From: Xylona heveae TC161
Lineage: Eukaryota; Ascomycota; Xylonomycetes; Xylonales; Xylonaceae
Length of the DNA stretch: 64,000 nucleotides
Direction: 5' to 3'
Assembly: GCF_001619985.1 (NCBI RefSeq)
Contig: NW_017264195.1
Coordinates: 310,001 to 374,000 of the forward strand
How positions within the stretch are numbered: the stretch's first letter is position 1; each line of letters starts with the position of its first letter. This document shows positions 1-11,814 of this stretch, piece by piece. The notes beneath the pieces are model-generated. The model was given only the letters and a program-made list of their open reading frames with translations, was not told the origin of the DNA and searched no databases. The position numbers were made by a program, and so were the translations under genes.

Positions 1-2871
1 TACTATCAAGGGCGAGAGCACTCTAGCACAGAGCCTATTGAAGACCCAGCTCGCCTTCGACCAGTTCTCTCGCGACATCGTCGACGAGAGTGATGAAAAC
101 TTCTCTACCAAATTTGAACTTATCTACACTATGGGTCAGCAACGCCCAATAGACTTTGCTCCAGAGCGATGGATAATTATCCAGCATATACTTCGACTGG
201 TTGCAAAAACCGCACTCCGGGTCAAGACAGAGTTGCCCGAATCACTAGAGATTGAAGATGCCGTCGATGGGCGCTACCCACGGATACGCTTTCTCGATGA
301 GAAAGGTGCAACGATAGTACTAGGGCAGACAGTTACTCATCTGTGCGATGACGGGCCTGTGCCAGGATTTCCGATTGCTCAGCAATCGAAAGAGTCAAGG
401 ACCGCGCTGCAAGATTATATTTCCCAGCCGTCTCCAGCCGCCGAGATAGTCGCGAGGGTGGAGGAAGGAGAATTCTGGGCATTGGCAAGAGACAGTCTGC
501 TACTCATCCGCGGTCTATTTTCTTCCGGTTTGCTCGCCTTTATTTTCGGCAAAAAACGATGGCGAGTGAATTATGGGTTGGACTCCACGCGGCGGCCGAG
601 AACAAGGCTTGCAGTCCCATACCAAGCGAAAGATAAACCTTCTCTGCGGTCAGAGTTCAGTCATCCTGATGTTGTTATTTCCCTGACCTCTCTCGCATAT
701 TACTATAGGGGTTTGGACGACGAGGAGCTGCTTATCGCCTTTGACAAACTGTCCAGGTCTGATCAGGCTGATATGGAATACCAACTTTGGGTTGCTTCTG
801 CACCAGGCCTTCCCCCTTCATTTCGCCACCTCCAAGGAATCAATCTTCGCGATACAGAGCAGTGCCGCAATGAGGTTTTTCCCAGTTTAAAATTTTCGAA
901 AGGAGCCATCGACTACTTTCTTTCTCGAATTGTGTTCGTCAAAGAAATGAAGGAGTTCCCTGAGAAGCTATCCGCTTCCGGGTGGGATATCGGGCGGGTC
1001 AAGTGTCATCCTACAACAGGCTTCAGCGGTACGAATGACTCGCGGAATGTTCTGCCACTGGATGTCAAGCAACTTGATCTTGATAGCCAAAAGCATACCA
1101 ATGCATTGGTTCTCGAGTATCTCTTGTGCATCGAAAACTCCGTCGAGCTCCTGAGCAAGGCGGGACATCATGGCACCGGTAGGGCCGAGAAGATGCTCGA
1201 ATCGATAGTTCAGATGCCACACGAAGTAAGGGTCATTCTCGATGTGGGGGCTCAAATAGTTGAGATGACAAATGAAGAAGTGGCAAGGGCCTGGCTCAGC
1301 TTGGTACATGACCCCAGCAAGGCCCAGGCAGTGATTTTCTGCGATGATTCAGATAATCTTTGCGTATTAGACCGGAATGGACATGTAGAGCGTCTGCAAA
1401 CATCACCTTTTGCAAAGCATCTTGGCGAATGCTTAGTCTACCTTGATGAAGCCCACACACGGGGCATAGACCTTCGGCTGCCGCAGGAATACCGCGCAGT
1501 GGTAACTCTTGGAACAAACGTGGTCAAGGACAGACTCGTTCAGGGTGAGTCACTTCGTCTAGTGTACAGATATTCTTTTGTTGACAAGATTCAGCATGCA
1601 TGCGGATGAGAAAACTTGGATTTGGCCAATCAGTGGTATTCTTCGTCCCTAACGAGATAGAGACCAAAATTCGCAAATCCAAAGCTTCCAATGATGAACC
1701 TATTATGGTTGCCGATATCCTTGTATGGTCTATGCACGAAACCTGGGCGGATATCCTACACTCTATTCCTATCTGGGCAACTCAAGGGTGTACATTCATC
1801 AAACAGCAGGCTCTCTGGGCGCAAGCACTTGCGTCAGACCCTTTTGTTGCTCTGAACGATGGGTTAGCGAAAGAGTTTCTTGCTGATGAGGCACAGAGTC
1901 TGGAAAAAAGATACCGCCCTTGCAACCAAATCCCGTTTATAAAAAGCATAATATCCTCCCAAGATGACACACTACGTGGAATCATCCAGCGGTGTGGCGA
2001 TTTTGAGAACTTGGATGTGAATGCGAGTTCTCTGCAGGAAGAACAAGAGCGGGAGTTGAGCCCAGAGATTGAGCACGAACGGCAAAAGGAGCTCGCACCC
2101 CCGGCTCAACCGTTAAAACATTATGTCCATCCGGCGGTCCGTCGTTTTGCGAAGACTGGGAAAATGGGCCATTGCAATAGCGCATTTATGTGGGCTTTCG
2201 AGGTTTTTGCTGACACTACCGCGGCGGCCCATTTTGATGTTCGTCGATGGCCTCGTGGTCTTCTAATCACGCGGGACTTTGCTCGCACGGTCGAAAAAAC
2301 TAAATCTGAGAAGAGCTGTATGGATGATTACCAGCGAAATATTCAATGGGTTCTTACCAACACGACTTCGGACGACGGTAGTAATCACATGGTTGTGTTG
2401 AGTCCTTTCGAGGCTAATGCCTTACGAGATGAGATTGCCTCCTCCAGAAGTACAGTACTTCACATATACGCTCCCAGGCAAAATTTAGGGTTTCCTCCAA
2501 TTGACGACTTGGATCTATATGCCATTCCGTCTTCATCCAGAAAGGACATTCCTCGTCGTCTTGTGATCGAGCTCAACCTTTTTGCTGGGCAATTGTATTT
2601 CAACTCGTTCAAGGAATACACAGAAGTGTGTGAATATCTTGGCCTGGCTTGGAAACCAGCAACACACGGGATGGTTGTAAAGAGTGACGGCTTCATTGTG
2701 CAGAATCATTACGGTATTCCTGGACATGCTGCTTGCTTTGAAGAGAGTCCAATTCCTTTTTTGAAGGCAGTTCTGATCAAGATTCGCCACAACACTGAGG
2801 GGATTGAGAACACACATCTAGGGAAAATTTTATACAGTGCCTTACTAACAGAGGATGAGTTTGAAAAATGA
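1..2871 (+). CDS. DUF3638/DUF3645 giant protein, C-terminal part (5' cut by window edge)
   Basis: Open from the first base, so only the last ~940 residues of what is normally a ~3000-residue fungal protein are visible. The family (DUF3638 plus DUF3645) is often annotated as a putative ubiquitinyl hydrolase, with little direct biochemistry. Recognition rests on the DESDENFSTKFELIYTMG stretch just inside the window and on YLDEAHTRGIDLRLPQEYRA before the intron, both hallmarks of the DUF3638/DUF3645 region. One intron at 1545-1594 (gtgagt..ttcag, 50 bp) joins DRLVQ to ACMRMRKLG in phase 1 and removes an otherwise early stop. The stop is the TGA at 2869-2871. The neighbouring ERG4 gene is convergent. 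The family assignment is secure and the enzymatic role is not. Confidence 0.88.
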
Positions 2872-3589
2872 GAAATTAGTAGTTACCTTGGATTAAGAAC
2901 CATGATGCCTGAAAACAATACTATGTATCTTTCTATATGTATCTACATGTCAGGATGCCTTGACATAGATCACTACAATCTCGAGAAGTGACATGCAGAT
3001 ATTCGCCCCACTAGTGACTTGGCCGAACACTTGAGGTACTTTCCATTTTGCCTTTAGGTACAAATAGGGTATTTTGTAGAAAAATAAAAGTTAAAAGTTT
3101 GTATATTCAATTAAGGATTCAAGTCTATAGAAGCATTGATGGTTCTAGTAGTAAAATTCATCGTTGCGATCGATGAGCCTCAGGATTAATTCCCAGTCGA
3201 CGCATCTTTTTGGACTATTTTTTTTCTCTACTAATTTTTCCTAGTTTCCCGCGCCTTTGTGTCATTTCTTTGTTATATTAAAGATTGGATCTGTCTGTTT
3301 CCCTCTTGAATTTTTGTTTAAATCATAATTGGTCAGATTTCTTTCTTCGTAGAAGGACGAGAAAGGACGATATCGTCTTGGGCTGCATGCGATAATGTCA
3401 CCACGGGTAAGCCAGTCCCATTGTAACGTTTTTATTATTGTATAGATTGGTTTAATTATTTTAAAAGTTTATATAATGCTTATCCTAGCATAATGCTTTT
3501 GCTACATTTCACCTTGAAAAGCTAATTCTTAGCCCTTTTTGTCTATGTAAAATTTCTTATTCAGATCCGTCGCAATGCAACCTGAATAT
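2872..3589. other. Intergenic, convergent gene ends
   Basis: AT-rich spacer between two converging genes. The only structured item is the decayed tRNA-Gly copy at 3133-3204. No open frame of note. Confidence 0.7.
3133..3204 (+). pseudogene. Decayed tRNA-Gly copy
   Basis: 72 nt that align end to end with the intact tRNA-Gly(GCC) at 15353-15423. I count 11 substitutions and one inserted base in the D arm. Nine of the substitutions are C-to-T or G-to-A, seven of them in CpG. The anticodon triplet reads GCG instead of GCC, one G-C pair in the T stem is lost and the T loop TTCGATT is altered to TTAATT. A T5 run (3207-3211) still follows, as behind the intact copies. Most likely a dead gene copy. 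A functional Arg tRNA is unlikely given the damaged arms. Confidence 0.85.
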
Positions 3590-5138
3590 TTATATCACAT
3601 ACTTCAAGAGTACAATTAGCCAGGCTTCTTCAACTTGTAAGAGAGATCTGTGCACTTACCGGTATAAAGAGGTATGGAACCTGCTTCTCATACTCCTTCC
3701 AGGCATCGCCGTACTTTCTCCTGCATTTGGTAATGTCTCTCATCGCACGATGACCGATCATAACGCAGAAGAAGACAGGATAAAACCAGGGAAATGGACT
3801 GTCGAACCCAGTTATCAAGGCCCAGGAGAGCGCAAAGAACATGTCACAACTGTAGTGGATTTTGCGCGCAAGACCATACCATCCGTCTGCCAAGATCCGA
3901 TCATCGGTGTCTGTCTGGATAGCCTTGGGATTGTAAAGCTCTTGCCAAGGGAGTTGTGGAAATGTCTTGCGCTTGACAAAAGTTCCGCGCTCCATCATCC
4001 GGAACGAGTTCTTCTGCCCATTGGCAGTGTCCCAGACCCAGTAAACAAAAAGATAGGCAAAAAAGAATGCGGTAAGGGCATATTTATTCCATGCATATGT
4101 AGATGGGTCGCGATTGGCGAGATAGAGTGTGCAATGACAGTACGACATAGGCACACCAGCCATGTTCCAGAAAATCAACAGGAAACCCAGTTTTTCCTGG
4201 TACATATCCCAGGTGGTCGTGATGAGATGCTCACCCTTGGCGCAGGCATTGGCGTAAAGATAATGGGCCATAACAAGGAAAAGCACTTCGCCAGAAATGT
4301 AGCCGTACCGTTCATACTGACGTGCGGCGGCTGCGGAGCTCAAGCCAAAAAGGATGAACCACGGGATGCGGACTTCGTAGAACATTTTGAAGTCAAGAAT
4401 GCCAAATAGACGGGGATTCAGCTCAGCTCCCATGAAGAAATCATAGATCGGATAACCAGTTATGCGGTGCTGAGTTCCACGGGCAAAAGCGGAGAAGTAG
4501 GCGTAGAAACTCACGAGGAATCCGGATATTATAGCGACAGACATAATGGGACCGAACTCGTCCAGAAAAGTGTAGATGGGAAACAAGCCAGTACCATGCA
4601 GAACAGCCATAACGAATATTGTCAAGTAGAAGCTGGAAAAAGCCGAGCAGTAATATTTCAGCTGTTTACCGCCCTCGTGAGCTAACGGCTTGCCGTAGCA
4701 AGTAAAGCCAGGCATATAGAGATAACACGCAGCCTCAAAAATGTAATAAATCCAATAGATGCGCCACGCCCGTAAGTGGGGGAAGGCGCCCGTGTACACA
4801 AGGTGCAGCATGTGGGATCCAAAATCCGACCATGACTGGTCTTGTCGTGGGAGAGGCAGCTTTCCGTCGTAATAAGTGGCCCCAATCCACATATAGTACA
4901 TCAGCAAAGGGAAACCGGTCATGAGAGCCAAGTTGCCAAGTGAGCCGCCAAACTCAAAGTGTCCAGAGTAGTCGACTTTGGGGTCCATTCCTGGACGCCA
5001 GCCGCCACTGATGTGTTCCTTTGCAAAATCATCAATTGATCCATCTTTGATATCGGCGGGCACAGTTTTGTCGTTCTCATCGCTGCCATTGAGAGCAGGA
5101 AAGTGAACCTGACGTCGCGATGAACGGTGGGCTGACAT
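3590..5138 (-). CDS. erg4: Delta(24(24(1)))-sterol reductase (ERG4), ergosterol C-24(28) reductase
   Basis: Last enzyme of ergosterol synthesis, reducing the C24(28) double bond of ergosta-5,7,22,24(28)-tetraenol with NADPH. A polytopic ER membrane protein of the ERG4/ERG24 family. The family signature is clear in [20 protein letters not shown] and, near the end, RCRRKYG-type residues ([20 protein letters not shown]). About eight hydrophobic segments are visible. Start chosen at the first ATG (5138, MSAHRSSRR); the frame stays open upstream without an ATG. An intron at 3602-3659 (gtaagt..ttgaag) leaves a last exon of only 12 nt coding YVI-stop, which restores the usual ..LFIPYV ending; reading through would give an odd tail. 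Product 496 aa, near the usual length. The P450 lies upstream on the other strand and starts about 1.45 kb away. Confidence 0.95.
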
Positions 5139-6588
5139 CGGAATTGGCCGTCCAAAAATTCCTCTCTTCTCTTTGTAAAAAATAGAATCATCAGCTCCGG
5201 CTTCTGGAAAATGCGATGTACTGTTATACTGCAACAGACTTACATGTTATCGTTTGTGTTTCTTCGTCCAACTGCTACAAGTTGACTTACGGGAGGTGTA
5301 CAGCATACCTACCTACGGGAGGTAGACAGAAAGTGAGATACCTTAATAAGTAAGCAAGCCCCTGAGTTTGTGCGATTTCGCCTAAAGATACAGTTACGGA
5401 CTTTCGGTACAATAATTATACCGTAATCACTCCAATTTACAGTGACAGAGACTTTTATATTAAGATTATGTTTGGGGGCCGGTCTTGGCTCGGTAAGTCC
5501 GCTACGGGGGGCTGGCGAACCCTTCCGCCCTACGGCCCGCGCCACTTAAGTAGACTTTAGCGCGTTGTCACCTACACGTGGCTATAGAGTACCATAAGGT
5601 AGTCGACGTGATAAGGGACACCTGACAGCGACCTCACGTTTCTCGATTCGGATAGCTCCATGCTGCACCAGGGCGTTACTTCTGGATTCGGAGAACTCTG
5701 GGCCAAGGATAGTTTGCCTTTACCGGCAGAGAACGGGACGGTGCAGGACTATATGCCTGCAGTCATGGTCATGCGCATCCTTGCTAATAAAACAACCATA
5801 TTCCGTCAACCAGTCTGGTCACTCAGTAAAGACTCAGCCCAGATCAAGTATTAAAGACGAGTTAAGCTTATCTAAGCTCTCACGAGCATAAAAGCTCCAA
5901 ATTAGAAATTCGAGCGTGGGTCGGATGCTGTCTCGGTAATACGCTATAATTTGGCAAGCCTGGACCATCTTTCAGCGTGTTGGCTGTGAGACTAACATTT
6001 CGTATAGATTGTAAAAGGTGCTGTCTTCAATACAAAAATATCGGGCTTGGCCTTGGCAGTCATCAGTCATTCGTCATGAATTCTTCAGGGCTTGCTCGGC
6101 AGCTTCTCTTTCGCTGCAACGCTTTGATGTTTGAAACATGACACGTGAAACGGATGACCACCTTGAAAATTTGCACCAATTAAGCTGTTGGTTTACCCAG
6201 GTCCAGCGATGAAAAAAGGGTCACTCAGAAAAGTTTCGCAAAACATCTCAGCCCTCCAAGGCCCTTCAAGGAAATGCCTCAGTTCGAGACCCGGCCAGGG
6301 CCATGAGGTCTAAGCTTTACAGCTCCCAGTTGGCATATTCGATCCAACTCTATACTTCCAAAAATGTAATTTCAGATACACACCACCAACATTTGATGAT
6401 GACTCTGACGGGTCTTCTCAGCTTCTACAGAACAGACAGGAAGCGCTATAAAAGACCGAGCTGCTGGCGTAGCTCGAGACGACCAGAATGGTGACCATCA
6501 GCTTGTGCATGCCTAATTCCCTACATCCTGATTTGGCATATTCAGAAATCTTCCGGGAACAGTATTCGAATGCGCTGCAACGTTGGTC
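5139..6588. other. Divergent promoter region of erg4 and the P450
   Basis: 1.45 kb between two divergent genes. Open frames are short and have no coding look. A GC-rich patch (about 5465-5560) stands out from the AT-rich surroundings, but no gene or repeat end could be assigned to it. Confidence 0.6.
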
Positions 6589-8247
6589 ATGATGGAAATC
6601 TGGATTTGGCTTCTCGTCGCCCTCTCGATAGCGTTGTGCCCTATCATATACAACGTCTTCTTCCATCCACTACGAAGATTTCCGGGGCCACGTATGGCCG
6701 GTGCCACATCTTGGTGGAAAGCATACAAGGAAGTATTTCAACAAGAGACTTTGGCTCAGTTATTATTCGATCTTCATAGAAAACATGGTGAGATTTGCCA
6801 CAAATAATGTCAAAGGGACGTTATACTGATTATGCAGGCGACATTGTTCGAATAGGTCCGAATGAGGTGAGCGTTTTGAATATTAATCTGGTATCCTCGA
6901 TATCTAATTGGTAAAGCTCCATTTTGGCAAGCCTTCTGCATTCCACGATATCTACCATGGCACGAACAGATGGGACAAGGACGAAGGCCTGTACCGGACC
7001 CCTGGGGTACGCTCAGGCTCGTTTGTCTTCCTCAAGTATAAAGACGCAAAGGAACGAAGGGAAGTACTTCAACCGATGTTCTCTAAGAGATCCATTCAAA
7101 ACGTTGAAGGGCTAGTATGGCGGAATGTAAGCAAATATACTTGTGAACTAGACATGATACAGACGCTAAACAAAGACATCAGGCAAATCGACTGGCGACA
7201 GCGGTAACCAAAGCCAACGCGGAAAATTGCTCGATTGACTTGCTATATGCGTTCCGCTCCTTTACACTTGACACGATCATGTATTTCACTTTTGGAAACT
7301 GTGTGGACGCCTTAGACGCGCAGGCATTTTCAGATCCCTTGATAGTCGCAATGGACGCAAGTCTGCGAGCCCTCCCAATACTGAAGAATTTCCCACTTAT
7401 ACGGAAGGTCGCATATTCTCTGCCACCGTCATTAATCATGAAGACGTTGCCGGATGCAGAGAGACTCGCTCCAAGAATTTACCGTGTACGGGCGATTATC
7501 GAAGAGCAGCTACAAAAGGTACTGGATAACCCTGAAAAGCTTGATGAAGCATTGCACCAGACAATCTTTCACCGAATGTTAGACCCGAACGCCCACAGGA
7601 GCAAAGTCGTTCCTGACTCTGTAAAACTCCATGACGAAGGCTTAACGCTGGTTTTTGCCGGCGCCAACACAGTCGCTGATACATTATTAATGGGCCATTG
7701 GAATTTACTCAACCAACCTGACTTAGTGGCTCGACTAAAGGCCGAGGTGTTTTCTGTGTGGCCAGATCTCGAAGCTCAACCCAACCTTAAAGATCTTGAA
7801 GCACTGCCGCTTTTGACAGCAACTATAAAAGAGTCTCTGCGACACATCCCGTCGGGAGTGTCCCTGACACGTGTGGTCCCACCGACAGGGGCTGTTATAT
7901 CTGGACAAACCATTCCTGGAGGTACCACGGTCGGCATGGCAATACTCCACGTTCATCAATCCGAGGAAATTTTCGAAGACGCACTTAGTTTCAAACCGGA
8001 ACGCTGGCTTGGAGAAGATGCGAAGCAGCTGGAACAGTGGCTGGTGCCTTTTAGTCGCGGACCGAGAATGTGCTTTGGTGTCAACTTGGCCTGGTGCGAA
8101 TTATACATTGCCTTTGCGACACTGATTCGCCGGTTTGATATGGCTCTAGACGGGACCACAGCTGCTGACATGGAGTGGAGAGAGTGCATTGCTGCATATT
8201 ATCCAAACAGGCATTTGCATGCATGGTGCCAGCCAGTTGAATGCTGA
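6589..8247 (+). CDS. Cytochrome P450 (trichodiene-oxygenase-like group)
   Basis: Membrane-anchored monooxygenase, 500 aa. An N-terminal hydrophobic anchor (MMEIWIWLLVALSIAL) is followed by the hinge FFHPLRRFPGPR. Further landmarks are the K-helix KESLRHIP, the PERF-type FKPERW, and the haem loop FSRGPRMCFG with the thiolate Cys at about residue 443. The I-helix reads AGANTVADT: the usual acidic residue before Thr is Asn, and the second Thr of the canonical pair is Val, which could alter oxygen activation. Four exons: introns at 6788-6837, 6867-6916 and 7127-7182. The third ends at the downstream cag (7180-7182), because the nearer ag at 7162 would break the frame. The fold and the resemblance to Tri4/CYP65-type enzymes are recognised; the substrate is unknown. 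Adjacency to erg4 need not mean a sterol role. Confidence 0.92.
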
Positions 8248-9822
8248 GGCACTCTTGTTCTTTACTTCTAGTCTTGTATCTAACGAATCGCAATTATGCT
8301 TATGTCGACTACATACGGCCACGTTCCAATTTTCTTTGAGCCTCGTTCTACCTGAAGCAAGAAACATGTATTGTAACACGTCCTATTGTAGGTTCCTGAC
8401 CTATCATTCTGGATCAGCCTTAGCGATCCACTAGTTAGTGCGCATCCTCAGTGCTTTTTGGCTCTTGATTCAAGCACTAAAATAGAACATATTTCATGTA
8501 GCAGCCCTCTCTCGGCCTTATTTCCCATGCATGCACTTCATAGGATCGTTTCTTGTGAGTTGAGCCAAAGATATGGATTCCAAACAGTCGTCGAATCGTG
8601 TACTGTTGTAACGACATCAAATCTTCAACAAGCGTTGGTGGTTTAGTGGTAAAATTCGTCGTTGCCATCGACGAGCCCCGGGTTCGATTCCCGGTCGACG
8701 CATTGATTCATTTCTTTTTTGTTTTTCGTATCAATTGCTTTACTTTTTTTTCCCCCCTTGCGTTCTTTGATTTTTTATTCTTGATATTTTCTCTCATTCG
8801 TTTTTTCTCCGTAAGTCAGGTCTGATCTCATTGGTCATGTGTCGGGTGAAGCATGGACCTTTGTTGGAAGATGAGAGACGTCTAGACGAGTTTGTCGTCG
8901 GTGATCTAATGGGGCTGTACCCACTTGGTAATATCATTCATTTTGATGACCAGATGAGAGGCCCTTCAAGGCGATGTACAATGTGTACTCTTCTTTTTTC
9001 TTTTTTCTTATTCTTTTTTTTTGAAATTACATTGCCTCGAAATTCACGTGGAGCTCTAGAGGATTTAGGCGGGCACGGTAAGGCCGAGTTCTTTATTTTC
9101 GAACCCTTTATGCTTGAACAACCGAGAGGTAGTTTATGGTAGGGTATTTGGCCCTTTAGGTAAAGCGCTGGAATACTTCGCGCTAATTTCCATTGTAGGA
9201 CGGTTTTGCCTGCTGGAGGATAGCTGAACGTCAATACATTTAGCGAGGAAACGGGTGAAAGCGGCGTCACTGCGCGGGTGACTTTGACGCTAATTAGTGG
9301 GCTTGTAAGTATTGATTTTCACTAGCCGCTTTCGTTATTTTTTGTTTGGTCGTATATCAACAAAGAAACACGAATTCAGAACTCAAAATTGTGAGGGAAA
9401 GGGGTGAGGATTCCATTTTGCAGTGGACTAAAAATGCTAGTATGGATGAGTATCTTACCATCTAAATGCTTACCATATCTCGCTAATTATATAGAATTCT
9501 GGAAAGTTTCACAATGTCTTTCGAGCAGAAATCTGGCATAGTGGGCAACCAAGATTCACGTCCTTTTTTATGAAATCGGAGTCTGTGTCTGCTTCCTGTC
9601 AGACAACCACCCCATACTAATTTGTTGTTTTCTTTGTTACTCCGTTTTTGGTGGCTCTTATGTACTTTCTATGCCACTTCGAAGCTGTTCCATCACCATC
9701 ACTTCTTTCATGACATGAATTTTAGAGAGAGTCTTTCTTTTCCGCTTCAACTTGATTCCCTATCAAAGACTAAGCATCATCTCCATCAGGAAAATCCCAG
9801 TATCCAAAGTTAAAATTTTGTC
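8248..9822. other. Intergenic with tRNA-Gly
   Basis: Holds the tRNA-Gly at 8632-8702. The rest is T-rich and shows no coding frame that I trust. Confidence 0.65.
8632..8702 (+). tRNA. tRNA-Gly (anticodon GCC)
   Basis: 71-nt cloverleaf. The acceptor stem GCGTTGG pairs with TCGACGC (two wobble pairs). The anticodon stem CGTCG/CGACG holds loop TTGCCAT, giving anticodon GCC. The T arm CCGGG-TTCGATT-CCCGG is perfect and contains the B box. Discriminator base A; no intron. A T6 terminator follows at about 8715-8720. Nearly identical to the copy at 15353-15423 (one change, in the acceptor stem). Confidence 0.96.
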
Positions 9823-11082
9823 ATGATTCCTCCAGAATATAGAATCTCACCTGTGTCTCAATGTCTCTTTGGCGACTCGAAAATCTCAACCACGATTGAC
9901 TACGACGAACGCCGATGGTACACCATCACCGGCCCACTCAGCTATTTCGGCGAGGACGGAGAAAAGGAAATTGGAGTACTTAAACGTTATATTGACCAAC
10001 TTAGCCCCAACGTTTGTGTAATTAGAGTGGACGAAAATGGCTTGCTAGTCACAGTGTCGTCAGACCCCAGAGATGATCCTACTTTCACGCCGGAATACCC
10101 ACGTTACTTAACAGCAGCATCCTTACAGAATTACTCTACTGTCAAATTATCACAGCTCTCTGAACTGGATCGTATAGGGCCGTCGGTTGACTTGACGAGC
10201 TACCTCGACGAGAAGGGCGTTACAAAAAAGGTAGTATTCAAATACGCCATGACACCGCACGGTTTGGCACGTATTTGGAGAGAAATGCACCTGTTCAAGA
10301 GCCTTCCAACGCACCCAAACATCATCGCTTTCGATCGTATCGTTGTCGATGATATTGAATCGCGGATCCTAGGCTTCGCCACCATCTACGTGCCCGGAGG
10401 AACTCTCGACGATAACAGAAGTCGAGTTTTCCGACTAGAGTGGCTGCAGCAACTCACGGACACGGTGGACTACCTGAATCTGGAACTGGGCATCTTCCAT
10501 GGAGATATTGCTCCGTGGAATCTTGTCATCCACCCGGAAACCGGCAAGATCCAACTCTTGGATTTTGAGCGTGGAGGCTGGCTTGCGCACAACGTCGGCC
10601 ATGACGAGACCGATATCACTTGCCTGATATTTACTGTTTACGCCATCATCACTGAAGATTACCATTTCCGTGATATCCAGACCCACAACCGCGACCCGGA
10701 GACGGTGCAGTCCCTCGAAGAATGGCCGGTGATATGTGAACTCGATAGCGACGTTGGCTTGTTTCGGAAACATTTGGTTGATTGGGCTCAACGGCGGAAG
10801 ACCGCGAATGTTCAGAGAAACAAATGGCCCAGACCCCTCATGGGGTTCCCAGAGACATTTAGGGGTCCAGGCCGGTCGTCACGCGCTTCAAGCGTTGTTG
10901 ATACGCGCGAACTGCCTTGTGTATGTGGGGAAGACCCTTTTAAGAAAATGACCAAGGAACTGGAGCCCAAGGAACAATTTATCTCTTGGAGGCGTCCTCG
11001 GCAACAGCGTATGACTGAGACGCCCCCAAGAGGCATCAAGCGTAAAGCCGCTTGCCAGGATTTCTTGAACAGCCCCTCTTAG
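9823..11082 (+). CDS. Protein-kinase-like domain protein
   Basis: Single-exon gene, 419 aa. The central part carries kinase-fold marks in order: VVFKYA (VAIK-type lysine) near residue 138, the catalytic-loop pattern HGDIAPWNLV (H-x-D-x4-N), and LLDFERG in the place of DFG. The magnesium-binding Asp is kept but Gly is replaced by Glu, so activity is uncertain. The N-terminal ~120 residues match nothing I know. The C-terminal ~70 residues are basic and low in structure (GIKRKAACQ near the end suggests a nuclear signal). Such stand-alone fungal kinase-like proteins are common and mostly uncharacterised. Start: the ATG at 9823 is the first in frame. Substrate and role unknown. Confidence 0.78.
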   Translation: MIPPEYRISPVSQCLFGDSKISTTIDYDERRWYTITGPLSYFGEDGEKEIGVLKRYIDQLSPNVCVIRVDENGLLVTVSSDPRDDPTFTPEYPRYLTAASLQNYSTVKLSQLSELDRIGPSVDLTSYLDEKGVTKKVVFKYAMTPHGLARIWREMHLFKSLPTHPNIIAFDRIVVDDIESRILGFATIYVPGGTLDDNRSRVFRLEWLQQLTDTVDYLNLELGIFHGDIAPWNLVIHPETGKIQLLDFERGGWLAHNVGHDETDITCLIFTVYAIITEDYHFRDIQTHNRDPETVQSLEEWPVICELDSDVGLFRKHLVDWAQRRKTANVQRNKWPRPLMGFPETFRGPGRSSRASSVVDTRELPCVCGEDPFKKMTKELEPKEQFISWRRPRQQRMTETPPRGIKRKAACQDFLNSPS

Positions 11083-11391
11083 AGCTTGAACTGTGGACCG
11101 CATTGCACTTCAAAGATATCGGAACGATTCCAGTGCAGCAATTTTTCTTCATTATTCTTCATTATTTTGCATTTACGCCCGCAGGTTGAAACCTGGAATC
11201 CTATTCATTTTTGATAATTCACTTGTATAACCTACTCAGCAACAAAAAGCACCACTGTTATGACTTTGTCATTTATGCAATATTGTTAGATCTAGAAGAT
11301 ACACTATTCCAGTAAGAGGCAAGCATTGGATAAAACTCCTATTACTTAATTATGCTGCTCAGCCTGCTATGCACTCTACTCCAACGCATAT
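11083..11391. other. Short intergenic spacer between convergent genes
   Basis: 309 bp, AT-rich, presumably two 3' untranslated regions. Nothing else seen. Confidence 0.6.
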
Positions 11392-11814
11392 TTATTTCTT
11401 CTCTTCCTGTGCGTTCTGCTGCTGAACCGTGTGAGGTTCAGCGCCCTGCTCCTTAGAACCACCTCGATTGATTGGCTTGAAACCTTGTTGCTCTGGTGTC
11501 GAAGCGTTCCACTTTTCGGAATCTTCCACAACATACGTCAGCATTATGAACGACTAAGGGATCCCTGGAGGCAAGTATCAAGGTAATGCTGGTTAGATAA
11601 TGCGAATCAGCTCACCAAAGGGCTCAAACTTTGCCAACTCATCCCATCGTTTATTCTGAAGGTGATCCAGAGCGGCATGCGCAGTTCCTACAGGGAGATA
11701 GATGTCATGGTAGACGCCATTATCATCCGTGAATTCCATAGAATTTGGCGGTCTACTCCACAAGGGAAGGGGAATGTCCAGAGGTGATTTTTGAAGTTTG
11801 TTTTTGTCGTCCAT
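11392..11814 (-). CDS. Small protein of unknown function (109 aa)
   Basis: Two exons, 11616-11814 and 11392-11522, joined across a 93-bp intron (gtgagc..gtggaag, with a GCTGAC branch site 11 nt before the acceptor). The join gives FEPFDSEKWNASTPEQQGF in frame; nearer acceptors give immediate stops, which is why I chose this one. The product has a Pro-rich start, a central YLPVGTAHAALDHLQNKRW helix-like segment and a Gln/Glu/Lys-rich tail. No signal peptide or membrane segment. I do not recognise the family. The composition and clean splice signals argue for a real gene. Confidence 0.62.

Noticed and set aside
3750-4409. 219-codon plus-strand frame
   Set aside because: Antisense of the erg4 coding exon, whose own frame carries the family motifs.
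6280-6300. Second tRNA-like B box (AGTTCGAGACCC)
   Set aside because: No cloverleaf can be folded upstream or downstream. A short chance match.
3590-8247. erg4 and P450 as a sterol or terpenoid gene cluster
   Set aside because: Only two genes, divergent and 1.45 kb apart, with no synthase, transporter or regulator beside them.
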